Below are positions 8,950-18,580 of a stretch of DNA of 55,261 bases, one piece after another. The notes under the pieces are model-generated. The model did no database searches. It was given only the letters and a program-made list of their open reading frames with translations, and was not told the DNA's origin. Position 1 is the stretch's first letter. Each line of letters begins with the position of its first letter. Source of the DNA: Dyella sp. C9 (GTDB lineage Bacteria; Pseudomonadota; Gammaproteobacteria; Xanthomonadales; Rhodanobacteraceae). The stretch lies in assembly GCF_003332825.1 (NCBI RefSeq), contig NZ_QIRF01000024.1, positions 1 to 55,261 of the forward strand. Reading direction: 5' to 3'. A program made the position numbers and the translations under genes.

Positions 8950-9240
8950 TTATTGGCCGCTTGCCGGCGTGCTCGCCTCGGCCTTGCCGGTGGTGGCATC
9001 ACCCGTGCCGCTGGTCTTGGCCTTGTGGCCCGAGTGCTGCTTGGTGGTGCTGGCCTTGTGGCCGGCCTTGGCGGTGTCGGTAGCCTTGGTGGTGTCGCCC
9101 GCCTTGGCGGTTTCCTTCGCTGCCGCGCCGCTGGTCGCGCTGGCTTCGGTCTTGGCGGCGCCGGCGTCCTGGGCGAAAGCCGGGACGGTCAGCACGGAAG
9201 CGGCGGTGACGATGAGGGCGGCAAGCAGGGTCTTACGCAT
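8950..9240 (-). CDS. small secreted Ala/Thr/Lys-rich protein
   Basis: This is a 96-residue protein of unknown function. A clear signal peptide covers residues 1-23 with a cleavage site at AFA/QD, so it is probably periplasmic or secreted. The mature part is low-complexity, dominated by Ala, Lys, Thr, Gly and Ser with short repeats of the type TAKAG and TTKAT and two GHK motifs. It looks intrinsically disordered and positively charged. GGAGG lies 7 nt upstream of the ATG. Both the terminator at its 3' end and the ribosome binding site support a real gene even though the composition gives little homology. It could be an envelope-stress or surface-binding peptide; that is a guess. Confidence 0.72.
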   Translation of the reverse strand: MRKTLLAALIVTAASVLTVPAFAQDAGAAKTEASATSGAAAKETAKAGDTTKATDTAKAGHKASTTKQHSGHKAKTSGTGDATTGKAEASTPASGQ

Positions 9241-9470
9241 GAGGCAAACCTCCAGTGGGTAGATGCCGCGAAGGCGTTGCTTCGCGGCTGGGATCCAAGC
9301 TAGATCGCATTTGCCTTACCGAAGCTGAACCGAACCGGCTCCCTTTAGCGGCCAGACAGTTCGCTGAATCCGCGCCATTCGATCGCGTCGCGACGCCCTT
9401 GGACCCTCTTGTTTTCCTTCGCGGGCTGCCGCCGGCCTCAATTGGTATGGACGTCTATTTGGCGGGAAGG

Positions 9471-11372
9471 CTACTGGTGGGCGCCGGCCGACTCGACTTC
9501 GCCGCCGTTCACCGCATGCAGGGCGTGGCCCAGCTCGGCGGTCTGCGTTTCAGCCCGGGGCAGCAACGCATCGAGCCGGCCCTTCATGCGCAACAGGGCG
9601 ACGTTGGCCATGTCGTCGTCGGCGGTGCGTTCGGCGACATCCTCGCGCTCTGGTGGCGCACCGGGCGCCCGCGTCAGGGTGGCCAGTTGCGGCGCGATCA
9701 CCTGGGTGAGCGCGAAGTAGCCGTCGTCGCGGATGCCGGCCAGTTCAAGCAGCCGCCCCGGCAGCATCCAGGAGGCCAACGATTCGTGGGTGGCCGGGAG
9801 TGGATTACGTGGATCGACCAGCAGCCAGGTACCGGCCTGGCTCAGCATGTCCTTGCCATCCACGAAGCCGGTGGTCAGGTAGGTGTCGGTGAGCGCCGGC
9901 AGGTGGTCGCCATAGAACAGCAGCAGGGTGGGGCGCTCGCGATGGGCCAGCAGTTCGGCGAGCCGGCCCAGTTCCTGGTCGGCGTGCTGCATGTGGTAGA
10001 GGTAATTCTGCAGCTCGAGCTTGTTCTTGCCGGTGACGCCGACGGGCACGGGAATGGCGTCACGTGCGGCGCTATCGGCAGGCGGTATGTCATAGGGCCC
10101 GTGGGCCTCGATGCTGATGGCGAACACGAACTGCGGAGGGCCGGCGTTCTTGAGCTGCGCCATGATCTCGTCGGTCATCGCGCGGTCAGCCATGTACTGG
10201 CCATCCATGGGCGCGTTGGCCGGGAAGGCGGATCGGGAAACGAAACGGTCGAAGCCGATCGCGCGGAATGCGGTGTTGCGGTTCCAGAAGCCCGGGTCGT
10301 TGCCGTGCAGCGCGATCGTCTCGTAGCCGTGCGCGCGCAGCGTGCGCACCAGGCTCGGCACCACCTTGTGGTTCATCTGCAGATACGGAAACTGCAGGTC
10401 GTTGAAATAACGCAGCGACAGGCCGGTCAGTACCTCGAACTCGGTGCGGATGGTGCCGCCGCCGTAGGTCGGCACATGCAGCGGGCCACTCTCGCCCTGC
10501 GCGGCAAGCCGATGCAGGTTGGGCGTGAGGTCCACGCCCTGGTAGCCGCGCATGATCGACGGATCGAAGAACGATTCGCTCTGTATCACCACGATATCCG
10601 GCGCCTCGCCCTGGACGGCGGAGGCCGGCAGCAGGCGTTCGCGCAGCGCCGCATTCGCGCGCTCGATCAGTTGTTGCGCCGCAGCGGGGTCGGGCTTCTG
10701 GCGCGCGTGATTCTGTTGCAGGTGGAACATCATCAGCGAGCTGACCAGGCCCGAGTGCTCGGCCGTGGCGCTGGCCGACCAAGGCTCGAGCCACAGGTGG
10801 CGTCCACCATAGAGCTTCATCCAGCCGGGCATACCGGCGATCAGCGTGCCGATCAGGCCGAACACCGCCACCCCCGCGAGCAGGCGCTTGCCGCGGGTGC
10901 GACGGGCAAACAGCGTCGGCTCGAGCCGCCAGGCGGATGCGATGATCGCGATGGCGGCGAGCAGCGCGAGGTATGGCCATGGGCTAGCCGGCAGGTAGCT
11001 GCCGAGCAGCTTGAAGCCGCCGCGTCGAAGCTGGCCCAGCATGCGGAAGTCCGCGGGCATCAACGGCGTGCTCAGGTTGCGCACCTTCAGCGCGTTCACG
11101 GCGTACAGCAGCGTCTGCCCCAGGAACGCAAGACCGTATGAGAGCAGCACGCGCCGGCTCAGCACCAGCAGCAACAGGGCCAGCAGCAGGCCGGGCAGCG
11201 CGTTGGCGAGCAGGTAGAGTGGTTGGTTGAAGAGCTGGGTGGGACCCACGCCGACGCCGCCATCGACCACACCGGTCAATAGCGTGAAGGCGATCGCCAG
11301 TACAGCGACAACACCAAGACGGAAGGAACACGAACGCGCACGCAGCGCGGACAGAGTCGCTGACATGGTCAT
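9471..11372 (-). CDS. LtaS/MdoB-family phosphoglycerol transferase (sulfatase fold)
   Basis: This is a 633-residue inner-membrane enzyme. About five membrane helices lie in residues 17-181, followed by a periplasmic sulfatase-fold domain (about 255-560). Metal and catalytic features are visible: IQSESF (E266), a Thr nucleophile at 307 in GGGTIRTEFE, an HGNDPGFWNR block, and YGDHLPAL. The family moves phosphoglycerol from phosphatidylglycerol to an acceptor: lipoteichoic acid in Firmicutes, periplasmic glucans (MdoB/OpgB) or other envelope glycans in Gram-negatives. The acceptor here is unknown. AGGAT precedes the ATG. The start is divergent from glnE with 248 bp between them, which presumably hold both promoters. 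The last 60 residues are a charged tail outside the fold. Confidence 0.9.
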   Translation of the reverse strand: MTMSATLSALRARSCSFRLGVVAVLAIAFTLLTGVVDGGVGVGPTQLFNQPLYLLANALPGLLLALLLLVLSRRVLLSYGLAFLGQTLLYAVNALKVRNLSTPLMPADFRMLGQLRRGGFKLLGSYLPASPWPYLALLAAIAIIASAWRLEPTLFARRTRGKRLLAGVAVFGLIGTLIAGMPGWMKLYGGRHLWLEPWSASATAEHSGLVSSLMMFHLQQNHARQKPDPAAAQQLIERANAALRERLLPASAVQGEAPDIVVIQSESFFDPSIMRGYQGVDLTPNLHRLAAQGESGPLHVPTYGGGTIRTEFEVLTGLSLRYFNDLQFPYLQMNHKVVPSLVRTLRAHGYETIALHGNDPGFWNRNTAFRAIGFDRFVSRSAFPANAPMDGQYMADRAMTDEIMAQLKNAGPPQFVFAISIEAHGPYDIPPADSAARDAIPVPVGVTGKNKLELQNYLYHMQHADQELGRLAELLAHRERPTLLLFYGDHLPALTDTYLTTGFVDGKDMLSQAGTWLLVDPRNPLPATHESLASWMLPGRLLELAGIRDDGYFALTQVIAPQLATLTRAPGAPPEREDVAERTADDDMANVALLRMKGRLDALLPRAETQTAELGHALHAVNGGEVESAGAHQ

Positions 11373-11620
11373 GGCATCCTGCGGTGGCTGTCATGGCTCG
11401 GACTCCGGACTGTAACCAGCCGGATATGAACCAATCGTTGTACATCGGGCCGAATTGCGCCCGGGGATGTGTGCATGTGCAACGCGTCACGGGCAACCGG
11501 CGTGCACCATGCGGCCCTGGGGCGCAGGCGGGTCCAGTCATCTGGTGGTCATGTATCCGAACGGAGCAGCCACCTGACCGAGGCCCTGCACGCGCTGCGG
11601 CAGTGCGGCACAATGACCCG

Positions 11621-14473
11621 ATGACCGTTACCCACAGGCCCGCGGAATCCAGGGCGCTGCGCGCGCTGATCGACGACCGCTACAGTGAATTGGCCGCACG
11701 CTGCCGCATCATGGGCGTGCCGTTGCATGACGATGCCGGCGTGGCCGAGCGCATCCGGCGCACGCTGCTGGCCAGCGATTTTGCGTTCGACACCTGGTTC
11801 CGGCAGCCGCAGCTGCTGGCGCCGCAGGGATTGGAGCGCCTGCGCTCGGGCAGCGACGCCAGCGCGCGCATCGAGGCGTTGCGCCTGTCCGCCGACGAAT
11901 CCGCCTGCCTTACCGAGCTGCGGCAGTTCCGCCATGCCGAGGCACTGCGGCTGGTGTTTCGTGACGTGAATGGGCTGGACGAGCTTCCCGAAACGCTTTC
12001 GGCCACCAGCGTGCTCTACGAGGCATTGCTGGGCGCCGCGCTGGGCTGGTCCGAACAGGCACTGGCCGCGCGTTATGGCCATAGCCGCAGCCACGACGGC
12101 ACCTTGCAACGCATGGTGGTGGTCGGCTTCGGCAAGCTCGGCGGCAGCGAGCTGAATTTCTCTTCCGACATCGACCTGGTGCTGGCCTATCCGCACAGCG
12201 GACAGAGCGACGGCGCTCGCTCGCTCGACAACAGTGAGTATTTCGTGCGCCTGGCGCGCCAGCTGGTGCGCCTGCTCAACGAGCCCACGGTCGACGGTAT
12301 CTGCGCACGCGTGGACCTGCGCCTGCGACCGTTCGGCAACGCCGGTCGCCTCGCGCTGCCGTTCTCCGCGATGGAGCAGTACTACCAGAGCGAAGGCCGC
12401 GACTGGGAGCGCTATGCCTGGATCAAGGCGCGCCCGGTCGCCGGTGACCGCAACGCCGGCAAGCAATTGCAGGAACTGCTGCGCCCGTTCGTCTACCGAA
12501 AGTACCTCGACTACACCGCGTTCGCCGGCTTGCGCGAGATGAAGTCGCTCATCGACGCCGAGGTCGCGCGCAAGGACCTGGCCGACAACCTCAAGCTGGG
12601 CCCGGGCGGCATCCGCGAAATCGAGTTCGTGGTACAGCTGGTGCAGCTTATCCGCGGCGGCCGGGAGCCCAGCCTGCGCGTGCGCGGCCTGCTGCCGGCA
12701 CTCACCGCCTGCGAAGCGCGCGGACACATCAGTTCGGTGCGTGCCCGCGCGTTGCGCGAGGCCTATGTATTCCTGCGTCGCGTCGAGAACCGCGTGCAGA
12801 TGCTGCGCGATGCGCAGACGCACGACATTCCCGAGGATGCGCTCAGCCGCGAGCGCATCGCCGTGGGGCTGGGCCACGCCGCGTGGGAGGAGCTGGAGGC
12901 GGAACTGGCACATCACCGCGCCAACGTCAGCGAGGAATTCGCCGCGGTGTTGATGCCCCAGGGCGGGCGTACTGCGAGTGCGCCGGTGGCGGACGTCGCG
13001 CTGTGGCGGCAGGCCTGCCAGGAGTCGTTGGGAGCCGGGGTGATGGAAGCCTCGGGGTTCACCCCGGGCAGTGAAGTAGCCGAGGCCCTGCAGAAGCTGG
13101 CCCAGGCGGGCTCCGTTCGTGCCATGTCGCAGCGTACGCGCGAACAGCTGGATCGCCTGATGCCGCAGCTGCTGGCGGTGGCGCGCGCGAGTGCCGCGCC
13201 GGTGCCGTGCCTGCTGCGCCTGTGCCGCCTGGTGCAGGCGGTGGCGCGTCGATCTTCCTACCTGGCACTGCTGGAGGAGCAGCCGGCGGCGCGCCTGCGC
13301 CTGGCCAAGTTGTTCGCCGAAAGCGCCTTCCTCGCCGAACGCGTGATCTCCCAGCCCCTGCTGCTGGACGACGTGCTGGACCCGCGCATCGACCAGTTGC
13401 CGCTCAAGCGCGCCGACATCAGCGCGGAAATCACCCGCGTGCTCGCCACGCTGGATGAGCGGGAGCCCGAAGCAGAGCTTGAGCGTCTCAACGAGTTCAA
13501 GGCCAGCGTGGCGTTCCGCCTTGGACTGGCCTTCAGCGATGGACGCGCCGACGCCGTGGCCACGGCGCGCCGGCTGGCGGTATTGGCCGAATCGATGGTG
13601 ATGGCGGTGACCGCGCTGGCCGAGCGCGATCTCGCGGCACAGCACGGACGCTTGCCGGGAGAAGGCAGTGGTTTTGCCGTGCTGGGTTATGGAAGCCTGG
13701 GTGGAGAAGAGCTGGGTTTTGCCTCGGATCTCGACTTGGTGTTCGTGTACGACGGCAAGTACGCACACGCGATGAGCGACGGCAAGCGTTCGCTGGAAGG
13801 CACGCGCTGGTACCAGCGCCTCGTGCAGCGCGTGGTGAACTGGCTGACCGTGCTGACTCGCGCGGGTCGAATGTACGAGGTGGACACCCGCCTGCGCCCC
13901 GATGGTTCCAAGGGCCTGCTGGTGAGCAGCCTGGAGTCGTTCACCGGCTACCAGAAGAGTCGTGCATGGACCTGGGAGCACCAGGCTTTGTTGCGCGCGC
14001 GCCCCATCGCGGGCGATCCCGCCCTGCAGTCGGAACTGGCGACCGTGCGTCGCGAGGTTTTGGCGGTGCCTCGCGATCGCGCCGCCGTGCTGCTGGAGGT
14101 GAGCAACATGCGCCAGCGCTGGCGTGCGGAGCGTGATCGTTCCGATGCGAGCCAGCTCGATCTCAAGCAGGGCCTGGGCGGCCTGCTCGACATTGAGTTC
14201 GCCTTGCAGGGCCTGGTGCTTGCGCATGCCGCGGAACATCCGGCATTGCTGTCGATCACCGCCAATGCGGGCCTGATCGAGGCGTGCCGCAATGCCGGCC
14301 TGCTTACCGGCAGGCAGGCAGGCCTGTTCGCCGAGGCCCATGCCGAGCTGCTGCACCGCGCGCTGGCCTGCACCCTGGATCTGCGCTCACGCATCGCGCC
14401 ACGCGACGGCGAGCTCGATCGCCTGTGCAGCAACGTGCAGGAAGTGACCGCGGAGCTGGGCTTCCAGTTCTGA
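11621..14473 (+). CDS. glnE: bifunctional glutamine synthetase adenylyltransferase/deadenylase GlnE
   Basis: This is a 950-residue cytoplasmic enzyme that adenylylates and deadenylylates glutamine synthetase in response to PII, setting nitrogen assimilation. Two nucleotidyltransferase domains are visible. The N-terminal deadenylase has GFGKLGGSELNFSSDIDLVL at 170-189. The C-terminal adenylylase has GYGSLGGEELGFASDLDLVF from about residue 689. GPGGIREIEFVVQ and LGGLLDIEFALQ mark the PII-responsive linker regions. Length matches the E. coli protein (946). I chose the ATG at 11621 because homology begins there; the open frame continues upstream to 11384 without similarity. It ends 6 bp before the convergent ELM1-family gene. 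Confidence 0.96.
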   Translation: MTVTHRPAESRALRALIDDRYSELAARCRIMGVPLHDDAGVAERIRRTLLASDFAFDTWFRQPQLLAPQGLERLRSGSDASARIEALRLSADESACLTELRQFRHAEALRLVFRDVNGLDELPETLSATSVLYEALLGAALGWSEQALAARYGHSRSHDGTLQRMVVVGFGKLGGSELNFSSDIDLVLAYPHSGQSDGARSLDNSEYFVRLARQLVRLLNEPTVDGICARVDLRLRPFGNAGRLALPFSAMEQYYQSEGRDWERYAWIKARPVAGDRNAGKQLQELLRPFVYRKYLDYTAFAGLREMKSLIDAEVARKDLADNLKLGPGGIREIEFVVQLVQLIRGGREPSLRVRGLLPALTACEARGHISSVRARALREAYVFLRRVENRVQMLRDAQTHDIPEDALSRERIAVGLGHAAWEELEAELAHHRANVSEEFAAVLMPQGGRTASAPVADVALWRQACQESLGAGVMEASGFTPGSEVAEALQKLAQAGSVRAMSQRTREQLDRLMPQLLAVARASAAPVPCLLRLCRLVQAVARRSSYLALLEEQPAARLRLAKLFAESAFLAERVISQPLLLDDVLDPRIDQLPLKRADISAEITRVLATLDEREPEAELERLNEFKASVAFRLGLAFSDGRADAVATARRLAVLAESMVMAVTALAERDLAAQHGRLPGEGSGFAVLGYGSLGGEELGFASDLDLVFVYDGKYAHAMSDGKRSLEGTRWYQRLVQRVVNWLTVLTRAGRMYEVDTRLRPDGSKGLLVSSLESFTGYQKSRAWTWEHQALLRARPIAGDPALQSELATVRREVLAVPRDRAAVLLEVSNMRQRWRAERDRSDASQLDLKQGLGGLLDIEFALQGLVLAHAAEHPALLSITANAGLIEACRNAGLLTGRQAGLFAEAHAELLHRALACTLDLRSRIAPRDGELDRLCSNVQEVTAELGFQF

Positions 14474-14479
14474 TCCAGC

Positions 14480-15457
14480 TCAGGGGTTGGCTTGCCGGAT
14501 CGCGATGCGTTCGCGCAGCATCGCGGCGATCGCCGCCGTTTCGCGCAATGGACGGGCAGGGGCCGGGGCGATCGTATCGAGTGGGTAGAGGTAGCCCGCA
14601 TCGGCCAGGGCGCGGTGGAAGCGCGCTAGCTTCTCCGGCAGGTTGCCCAGCACGAGGGTCTGCACCGGGCAGCCGACCGCGCAGGCTTCCGACAGCATGT
14701 TGACCGAATCGGGCGTCACCACCAGGCGGTCGGCCCAGCCCAGCACGCCCGGATAGGGGTTGCCGCCATCATCGGGGCCCGCCCACACCAGGCCCGAGGC
14801 ATCGGCCAGTCGCTCGCGCATGCGCTCGACCAGCGACCGTGGCGTGCGCCGCGAGGCCAGCACCAGCAGGCTGCCACCCTCGGCCAGTTGGCGCAGCAAC
14901 AGCTGGCTGGCCAGTTGTTCGATATAGCCTTCGTCGAATGTGATGCCACGCCGGGGGCCGCCCAGCAGCACGCCGACCAGTGGCCGGGGCAGTTCGGCGA
15001 GCCCGGGGTCGGCTTCGCGTCCGTCGCGCAGCCAGTCGTCGTCCACCGGATTGAGGGAGCCCAGCGGCTGCACCACGTTGGGGCCGCTCAGCTGGTCGTG
15101 GCGCGGTGCAATCACCATGTCCCAATGCGCTGGATCGATGCGCGGGTCGAGAATCTGCACGGTGTAGCTGCGCCCATTGCTGAGCTGCCGCAGCATGCGT
15201 GTGTACAAGGCGGACTGCCTGCCGCAGCCAACGGCCACCGCCGGCCAGGGCGGAGCAAATCGCTGTTCCTGCGCGGAGGAAAGCGCCAGCTGTGCACCTA
15301 CCGTGAAGCGCGGCGCGAGCCAGGACCAGGGCGGCTTGGGTTCCAACTGCATGTGGTGGATCGGCAGGCCCAACGGCTCGGCCAGGGCCAGGGCCTGGCG
15401 TTGGTTGCCGGCGGCCTGGTCCGTAATCACCCAGCAATCACCGCGCAGCTTCAGCAT
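14480..15457 (-). CDS. ELM1/GtrOC1-family (mitochondrial fission ELM1-like) protein
   Basis: This is a 325-residue protein of the family named after plant ELM1 and widespread in Alpha- and Gammaproteobacteria. The fold is glycosyltransferase-like. Family blocks seen are WVITDQAAGNQRQALALAE at the N-terminus, LLGGPRRGITFDEGYI in the middle, and VTPDSVNMLSEACAVGCPV near the C-terminus, the usual donor-binding position in GT-B enzymes. The molecular function in bacteria is unproven. It may act in envelope glycan synthesis, which suits the LPS genes downstream, but they are not adjacent. The gene is convergent with glnE (6 bp apart) and divergent from the nitroreductase gene. Confidence 0.8.
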   Translation of the reverse strand: MLKLRGDCWVITDQAAGNQRQALALAEPLGLPIHHMQLEPKPPWSWLAPRFTVGAQLALSSAQEQRFAPPWPAVAVGCGRQSALYTRMLRQLSNGRSYTVQILDPRIDPAHWDMVIAPRHDQLSGPNVVQPLGSLNPVDDDWLRDGREADPGLAELPRPLVGVLLGGPRRGITFDEGYIEQLASQLLLRQLAEGGSLLVLASRRTPRSLVERMRERLADASGLVWAGPDDGGNPYPGVLGWADRLVVTPDSVNMLSEACAVGCPVQTLVLGNLPEKLARFHRALADAGYLYPLDTIAPAPARPLRETAAIAAMLRERIAIRQANP

Positions 15458-15592
15458 TCGGGCATAACCGGCGGGATTGTTTCCTTGAACAGCACAGTTC
15501 GTTTCATTCGCCTGTGTCCAGTTTGTCCGCGCCCGCGCTTACACTGCGTCACTGTCGCGCCACCGGTGGCGCCCCACGTCCAAAGGATACCC

Positions 15593-16186
15593 ATGAGCGA
15601 GATGCTTTCCGAGGCCGCCCTCGACCAACTGTTCCGCCATGCCCGCACGTATAACGCGTGGCTGCCGAAAGAGGTGACCGGGGCGCAGCTGCACCAGCTC
15701 TATGAACTGGCCAAGTTCGGCCCGACCAGCGCCAATTCCTCGCCGGCCCGCCTGGTGTTCGTGAAGTCCGCTGACGCCAAGGCCCGCCTCGCGCCGCACC
15801 TGTCCGAAGGCAATCGCGCCAAGAGCCTGGCGGCGCCGGTCACGGTGATCGTGGGTACCGACTACGCTTTCTACGAAAAGCTGCCGCAGTTGTTCCCGCA
15901 TGCCGATGCGCGCAGCTGGTTCGTCGGCAACCAGCCGCTGATCGACGCCACCGCCTTCCGCAATGGCTCGCTGCAGGGCGCCTATGTGATCGCCGCCGCG
16001 CGTGCGCTGGGCCTCGATTGCGGCCCGATGTCCGGCTTCGACGCCGAAGGCGTGAACGCCGAGTTCTTCGCCGGCACCACTATCAAGGCCAACTTCCTCA
16101 TCAACATCGGTTACGGCGACGCCAGCCGTGACCTCTTCCCGCGCAGTCCGCGCCTCGCCTTCGACGAGGCCTGCAAGATCGTCTGA
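15593..16186 (+). CDS. RutE-type nitroreductase family protein (malonic semialdehyde reductase)
   Basis: This is a 197-residue FMN-dependent nitroreductase-fold enzyme. It matches the HadB/RutE subfamily in length and blocks: LYELAKFGPTSANSSPAR near residue 45 (FMN phosphate binding), NGSLQGAYVIAAARALGLDC, GPMSGFD, and a C-terminal FLINIGYGD. RutE reduces malonic semialdehyde in pyrimidine degradation, but no other rut gene lies in the window, so a general aldehyde or quinone reductase role is equally possible. AAAGGAT lies upstream of the ATG at 15593. The open frame continues upstream to 14888, but that part is the shadow of the ELM1 gene. Confidence 0.88.
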   Translation: MSEMLSEAALDQLFRHARTYNAWLPKEVTGAQLHQLYELAKFGPTSANSSPARLVFVKSADAKARLAPHLSEGNRAKSLAAPVTVIVGTDYAFYEKLPQLFPHADARSWFVGNQPLIDATAFRNGSLQGAYVIAAARALGLDCGPMSGFDAEGVNAEFFAGTTIKANFLINIGYGDASRDLFPRSPRLAFDEACKIV

Positions 16187-16240
16187 GCCCCTCCGGGCCC
16201 CGTTGATCCCATGCAGCCCCACACCCACTGGAGACTTCCC

Positions 16241-16834
16241 ATGCGTGCACTCCGTTACCTGCTTCTCGCCGGCCTGCTCGGCGCCGCCGTCACCGCCCAG
16301 GCCGCCCCGGTCACCTACAAGATGGACCCGGGCCACACCGACGTCCTGTTCAGCTGGAACCACTTCGGCTTCTCCAACCCCACCGCCAACCTCGGCCTGG
16401 GCGAGGGCACCATCGTGTTCGACGAGAAGAACCCGTCCGCTTCCTCGGTGAACGTCACGCTGCCGCTGGCCAACCTCGACACGCACGTGACGAAGCTGGA
16501 CGAGCACCTGAAGAAGCCGGACTTCTTCGATGCCGACAAGTACCCGACCATCACCTTCAAGAGCACCAGCGTGCAGGCAGTGGGCGGCAACAAGTTCAAG
16601 GTCACCGGTGACCTCACCGTGCACGGCGTGACCAAGCCGGTCGTGCTGGACGCCACCCTCAACAAGAGCGGCGAGCACCCGATGATGAAGGTGCAGACGG
16701 TGGGCTTCGACGCGACCGCCACGTTGAAGCGCTCGGACTTCGGCATGGGCGCCTACGTGCCGAACGTGAGCGACGAGATCCAGGTGCGCATCACCACCGA
16801 AGCCTCGGTGCCGAAGGCCGACGCCGCCAAGTAA
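16241..16834 (+). CDS. YceI-family periplasmic protein
   Basis: This is a 197-residue lipocalin-like protein. A signal peptide covers residues 1-23 (cleavage after AQA). The mature domain contains YKMDPGHTDVLFSWNHFGFS, HLKKPDFFDADKYPTITFKS and GDLTVHGVTKPV, which are hallmark YceI segments. The family binds long-chain isoprenoid lipids in its beta-barrel; in E. coli it is base-inducible. The start at 16241 has GGAG 7 nt upstream and gives a clean signal peptide, so I reject the longer start at 16211. A strong terminator follows. Confidence 0.93.
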   Translation: MRALRYLLLAGLLGAAVTAQAAPVTYKMDPGHTDVLFSWNHFGFSNPTANLGLGEGTIVFDEKNPSASSVNVTLPLANLDTHVTKLDEHLKKPDFFDADKYPTITFKSTSVQAVGGNKFKVTGDLTVHGVTKPVVLDATLNKSGEHPMMKVQTVGFDATATLKRSDFGMGAYVPNVSDEIQVRITTEASVPKADAAK

Positions 16835-16857
16835 GTCGCTCCCTTCGGGTAGCCAGA

Positions 16858-16888
16858 AACCCGCGCCATGCAAGGCGCGGGTTTTTTT
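16858..16888 (+). terminator. intrinsic terminator of yceI
   Basis: A 10-bp GC-rich stem (16858-16867 with 16874-16883) with a 6-nt loop is followed by an uninterrupted T run to 16888. It lies 23 bp after the YceI stop. Confidence 0.9.
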
Positions 16889-17082
16889 GTGTGCGGTGAG
16901 CCATGCGATCGACGACCGCCTCGTGCGGAGCTGATCGGCGGTGGTTGCCCGGAGGCGTCCGGATGGCCAGATCAGCCTGGTCCAGGCCATCGCCTGCGGC
17001 GAAGGTCGTGGCTATCGCGCAACTCGAAAAGGGGTTCGCCTGCTAACATGGGCGATCCGGTGTCCTGATGGAGTTCTCCCCC

Positions 17083-17289
17083 ATGTCGCGTTCCCCTGCG
17101 GCTGCCCCGCTGATCCCGGCGAATGCCGAAAATCGTTATGAAGTGACGCGGGCGGACCTTCCGCTGTCCTGCCCGATGCCCGGCATGGCGCTGTGGAACT
17201 CCCATCCGAAGGTCTATCTGCCGGTCGTCGAGGACGGCGGCGAGTCCACATGTCCTTATTGTGGCGCGCATTACGTGCTGCGGGACTGA
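17083..17289 (+). CDS. small CHCC-type zinc-finger protein
   Basis: This is a 68-residue protein of the zf-CHCC family, whose mitochondrial relatives sit in complex I (NDUFS6). The zinc ligands are C30, H41, C57 and C60 in the pattern SCPMPGMALWNSHPKVYLP then CPYCGAHYVL. In Gammaproteobacteria this small protein often lies beside LPS glycosyltransferases or aminotransferases. Here it precedes a GT4 gene by 97 bp. The preferred ATG is 17083, with GGAG about 8 nt upstream; an in-frame ATG at 17068 adds five residues. The exact role in bacteria is unknown to me. Confidence 0.88.
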   Translation: MSRSPAAAPLIPANAENRYEVTRADLPLSCPMPGMALWNSHPKVYLPVVEDGGESTCPYCGAHYVLRD

Positions 17290-17386
17290 GTTCCGGCCCA
17301 TCAGTTTCAACTGAAACAACCTGCGCTGCCGTTTTAGGCACGATTGCTGCTTGCCTCTAGGGATGAAGGCACCTTTTGAACCAATC

Positions 17387-18514
17387 ATGTCAGCAGTCGC
17401 CACGCCAGTGAGATCGTTGACCGTCGTCCAGCTGATCCCAGCCCTGCACTCTGGTGGGGCCGAGCGGTCCACGCTGGAGATCGCGCGCGCCCTGGTCAAG
17501 GCCGGGCACCAGTCCATCGTGATCTCCGCCGGCGGCCGCATGGTGTCCCAGCTGGAGGCCGAAGGCAGCCGCCACATCACCCTGGACATCGGCCGCAAGT
17601 CCCTGGGCACGTTGATGAAAGTGGGTGCGCTGCGGCGGCTCCTGCGTGAGCTCAAGCCCGACATCGTGCATGCCCGCTCGCGCCTTCCGGCCTGGCTGGG
17701 CTGGTGGGCTATCAAGGGCCTCAAGCCGGTTCCTCACTTCGTCACCACCGTGCACGGGCTCAATTCGCCCGGTCGCTACAGCGCCATCCTGCTGCGCGGC
17801 GAGCGGGTGATCGCGGTGTCGCAGACGCTGCGAGATTTCATGCTCAGCCACTACCCGTGGCTGGAGCCGGGCCGGGTGCGGGTGATCCCCCGCGGCATCG
17901 ACCCGGATGCGTTCCCCTATGGCCATCGCCCCGACGATGCCTGGCGCAAGGCGTTTTTCGCCGAGTACCCGGCACTGGCCGGCGGGCCTCTGCTGACCCT
18001 GCCCGGTCGCGGCACCCGGCTGAAGGGCCATCACGACGCGGTCGAGCTGGTCTCTGAGCTCAAGCGCCGCGGCATCGACGTGCGCCTGCTGTTGCTGGGC
18101 GTGATCGAGCCGGGCCGCGAAGCCTACGTGGAGGAGCTGCGTAACCTGGTTCGTGCCCGCGGCCTGGAGTCGCAGGTGGTGATGACCCCGCCGCGCAGCG
18201 ATGTGCGCGACATCTATGCGATTTCGGCGCTGGTACTGCAGCTGTCCAACAAGCCCGAATCGTTCGGCCGCACCGTGATCGAGGCACTGTCGCTGTGCCG
18301 TCCGGTGTTGGGTTATGCGCACGGTGGCGTGGGTGAGCTGTTGGCCGAGCTGTATCCGGCCGGCCGCGTGCCGCCGGCCGATCGTGAGCGACTGGTGGAG
18401 CGCGCAGCGGAGCTGCTGCGCGTGGCGCCGCCCATCCCGATGCTGCAGAGCTATCGCCTGAGCGACATGCAGCAGGCCACGCTGGCCCTGTACGACGAGC
18501 TTGCCGCGGTCTGA
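17387..18514 (+). CDS. glycosyltransferase family 4 (LPS core type)
   Basis: This is a GT-B fold glycosyltransferase of about 375 residues. The N-terminal acceptor motif VVQLIPALHSGGAERSTLEI is followed by HARSRLPAWLG and TTVHGLNSPGRYS. The C-terminal half has IPRGIDPDAFP, LTLPGRGTRLKGHHD, and the donor-site block NKPESFGRTVIEALS with the family EX7E pattern. The start is uncertain: ATG 17387 is used here, with ATG 17363 and TTG 17351 also in frame and none having a strong ribosome binding site. It lies upstream of the O-antigen ligase and a core GT2, so it probably adds a sugar to the LPS core at the cytoplasmic membrane face. Confidence 0.87.
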   Translation: MSAVATPVRSLTVVQLIPALHSGGAERSTLEIARALVKAGHQSIVISAGGRMVSQLEAEGSRHITLDIGRKSLGTLMKVGALRRLLRELKPDIVHARSRLPAWLGWWAIKGLKPVPHFVTTVHGLNSPGRYSAILLRGERVIAVSQTLRDFMLSHYPWLEPGRVRVIPRGIDPDAFPYGHRPDDAWRKAFFAEYPALAGGPLLTLPGRGTRLKGHHDAVELVSELKRRGIDVRLLLLGVIEPGREAYVEELRNLVRARGLESQVVMTPPRSDVRDIYAISALVLQLSNKPESFGRTVIEALSLCRPVLGYAHGGVGELLAELYPAGRVPPADRERLVERAAELLRVAPPIPMLQSYRLSDMQQATLALYDELAAV

Positions 18515-18580
18515 GCACCGTTCGCCGGTCGGATGGCCGGCTCCCCTACAATGCGTGCGCCGCGTCCATACGATGTCCGC

